Below, piece by piece: positions 62,204-64,000 of a stretch of 64,000 nucleotides of DNA (its first letter is position 1; the number at the start of each line of letters is the position of its first letter). A model generated the notes under the pieces. It saw nothing but the letters and a program-made list of their open reading frames with translations, did no database searches and was not told the DNA's origin. The position numbers were made by a program, and so were the translations under genes. The DNA comes from Scatophagus argus. Taxonomy: Eukaryota; Chordata; Actinopteri; Scatophagidae. The DNA lies in contig NC_058513.1 in the NCBI RefSeq assembly GCF_020382885.2, positions 13,417,641-13,481,640 on the forward strand. The letters are read 5' to 3'.

Positions 62204-63712
62204 TTAGCAAAAGTACTCGTTAGGTGCCCCCTCAGTCCTAGCTGTGGCCTCCGAGTCAACACTAGACCTTGCTGAAAGCAGCCTGTTGGATTCGTCAGGA
62301 TTTAGTCTGGTCAGATATTCGCCCTCCATCCCTTTAGCTTTTCCCCCAGGGCCAAGGGTCTCAAACGTGACGTACGAGTCCTGCATTTCCTTGGACTGCC
62401 GACCAAGCAGCTTTTGGCAGCGCTTCTTTAGAGCCCCACAGCACACAATCAGTGTCAGAGGGACAGCAATCACACATGCAACTGTTATCACCACCACATT
62501 AATGAGCTTCTGAGTTCCACTAGCACTGGCTGCCTCATCTGTTGAGAAGATTACACACTGCTCCTTTTTTGGGATCAGGCCTTTGACGCAAACACAAGCA
62601 ATGTACTTTGTCTTTGGTACAAGGCCATCAATGGTGATCCGGTTCTTTCCAGCACCTACATTGATCCGACGCATGTCTCTCTCGCCAAATATGGCATACA
62701 GGACGCTGAATTCTGTGGTGTTTGTGGCTGTAGGGGCTCGCCAGTTCAGAGAAACAGTGTGGTCGGTGTCGCCAATCACCTTTACCGAACGCACTACTCT
62801 TTTCTCTGGTGCTTGCTGTAAGGATGAAGCGTTGGCTGCTAAGTTACTCAGAGCATCCTGCCCCACCTCCGATGGCTTCTGAGGGTCTGACACCTTGCCT
62901 CGTCCCTGAGAGGCATCATTAGAGATGCTGTAGCTCTCGATCTCATACTTTCCAGTCACACCTTTACCATTTAGAGGTTCAATGATGGGCTGGCCGGCAG
63001 TGGTGGTTGGCGGAGGAACATATCTGGCAATAAGCTTCTCCTGGTATGCCGCTCTTCCAATGCCACCCGGTTTCTTCCCTCTGGTTCTCTTAGAAACACC
63101 TACACCTGCTTCCTCAGACCGAAAGGAATCTGTGATCACCAAAGAGATTATGGCATCTGCTGTGCCCACGAAGTTGGTTGCTTTGCAGACATATTTCCCA
63201 GAATCTCGGTAGGAGACTGCAGGCACACTCAAAATTGACCAAATTATGCCCTCCTTTGAAATCTCTTCCTGGACTGAAAAATAAAAAAACGGAGACATCC
63301 AGAGAGTTAAGCATGATAATCTTTAATCTCATTGACACTGTGACTTGGACAGAAATAAATACTGTTCTAATTTAGGCACATCTGGGCTTAGTTCAGCAGA
63401 ACTTACCGGTGCCATTCATTCTCTTGCCATCAGCACGACTCCAGGACAGCTCAGGGATAGGGACTCCAACTGTGCCACAGCGAAGCAGGACGTTGTTGCC
63501 CAGTGAGCTTCGTACACGAGCCACGGCCGTGTGGACCCGAGGGCCCTGACACCTCTGCAGCTCTGCTTCAGTGAAAAGAACCCCTGACAGGCTCTCCGGA
63601 TCAGCGCACCTCAGCCTGGTGTCGATAAGAGCCACAGATGATGATGGGGTTTTCTGAAACTGCACCAAATCATACAGCCGGCAGTCACACAGCCACGGGT
63701 TGTCATGCAGAC
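62204..63712 (-). CDS. lrit1: LRR, Ig-like and transmembrane domain protein 1, 3' part
   Basis: Two minus-strand exons are visible, 63407-63712 and 62204-63273; the signal peptide and LRR exons lie past the right edge. The first carries the LRR C-cap ([18 protein letters not shown]) and the start of the Ig domain (NVLLRCGTVGVPIPELSW). The second finishes the Ig domain (DSGKYVCKATNFVGTADAI), then has a linker, an FN3 domain (SVKVIGDTDHTVSLNW to KTKYIACVCVKGLIPKKEQC), a membrane helix (INVVVITVACVIAVPLTLIV) and a tail ending RLLSARSSVDSEAT and EYFC, as in human LRIT1. The protein is a photoreceptor synaptic membrane protein that tunes transmission to bipolar cells and associates with mGluR6. 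The intron inside the Ig domain has the same place and phase (G|TC) as in lrit2, consistent with tandem duplication. The exon 63712 acceptor is phase 1, splitting a Gly codon. Confidence 0.95.
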
Positions 63713-64000
63713 CTGCAGAGGAAACCAAGCAAGACAAGGGGCCTTCAGTGATTTTATTCAACTCAGTGTCCTTGTATGAACTAATGTTATTACCATCCAG
63801 TACATTTCCCCTTGCACAACACAAAGCCATTTCAAGACCAAAAACTTGTGGCTGTGAGTTAAATTAAATAGAATTAGTGAGACAACTTGACACACAATAA
63901 CTAAAATTAGACTAATCCTTAGCTTTAAATCCTTCTGGTGTCAAAGAAGTGGTCATCATGCAAGGCAGATTAAAAAGAATATGTTCCAGTATCCCAATAT
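63713..64000 (-). other. lrit1 intron (runs off the window)
   Basis: Sequence 5' of the LRR C-cap exon on the minus strand. No further lrit1 exon is visible before the edge. Confidence 0.7.

Overview
The window is vertebrate and almost certainly teleost fish. It is AT-rich with large introns and GT-AG splice sites. It carries Tc1/mariner, hAT-like and non-LTR repeats of the kinds common in teleosts. Its gene order, ghitm - cdhr1 - lrit2 - lrit1, matches the retina-associated cluster on human 10q23.1. Identifications rest on reading translated exons against remembered family sequences; no search was run, so a/b paralogue suffixes are not assigned.

Layout. 1-28 kb is gene-free as far as I can see. 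It holds a 5'-truncated non-LTR element (about 12.75-13.6 kb), a deleted Tc1 copy (22.46-22.78 kb), microsatellites and long stretches of unremarkable non-coding DNA. 28.1-29.7 kb is a two-exon carbohydrate sulfotransferase gene (chst3, minus). 34.5-38.6 kb is ghitm/TMBIM5 (plus, non-coding exon 1 plus eight coding exons). 42.6-55.5 kb is cdhr1, the photoreceptor cadherin (plus, 17 coding exons, plus an extra alternative membrane-anchor exon). 59.2-57.1 kb is lrit2 (minus, three exons, tail-to-tail with cdhr1). 63.7-62.2 kb is the 3' part of lrit1 (minus; its LRR exons and start lie beyond the right edge).

How the genes relate. cdhr1, lrit2 and lrit1 are known as photoreceptor/retinal genes: a disc-associated cadherin and two LRR-Ig-FN3 membrane proteins. 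CRX/OTX-type GGATTA motifs lie just upstream of the cdhr1 start and in the lrit2 leader. ghitm (inner mitochondrial membrane) and chst3 (Golgi chondroitin 6-O-sulfation) are broadly expressed neighbours with no obvious functional tie.

The most interesting signals are these. (1) A second exon for the cdhr1 transmembrane segment and tail aligns without gaps to the canonical last exon, so it looks like an exon duplication giving short-tail and long-tail receptors. (2) A 204-bp foldback hAT-type MITE with a perfect 8-bp target duplication lies inside a ghitm intron. (3) Three Tc1 deletion derivatives share one internal breakpoint. (4) A decayed THAP-domain first exon has a stop exactly at a zinc-ligand cysteine, downstream of a ZNF143/THAP11-type promoter motif. 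(5) An unexplained perfect 17-bp-stem hairpin sits at 20.1 kb. I see no convincing novel defence system or operon-like system.
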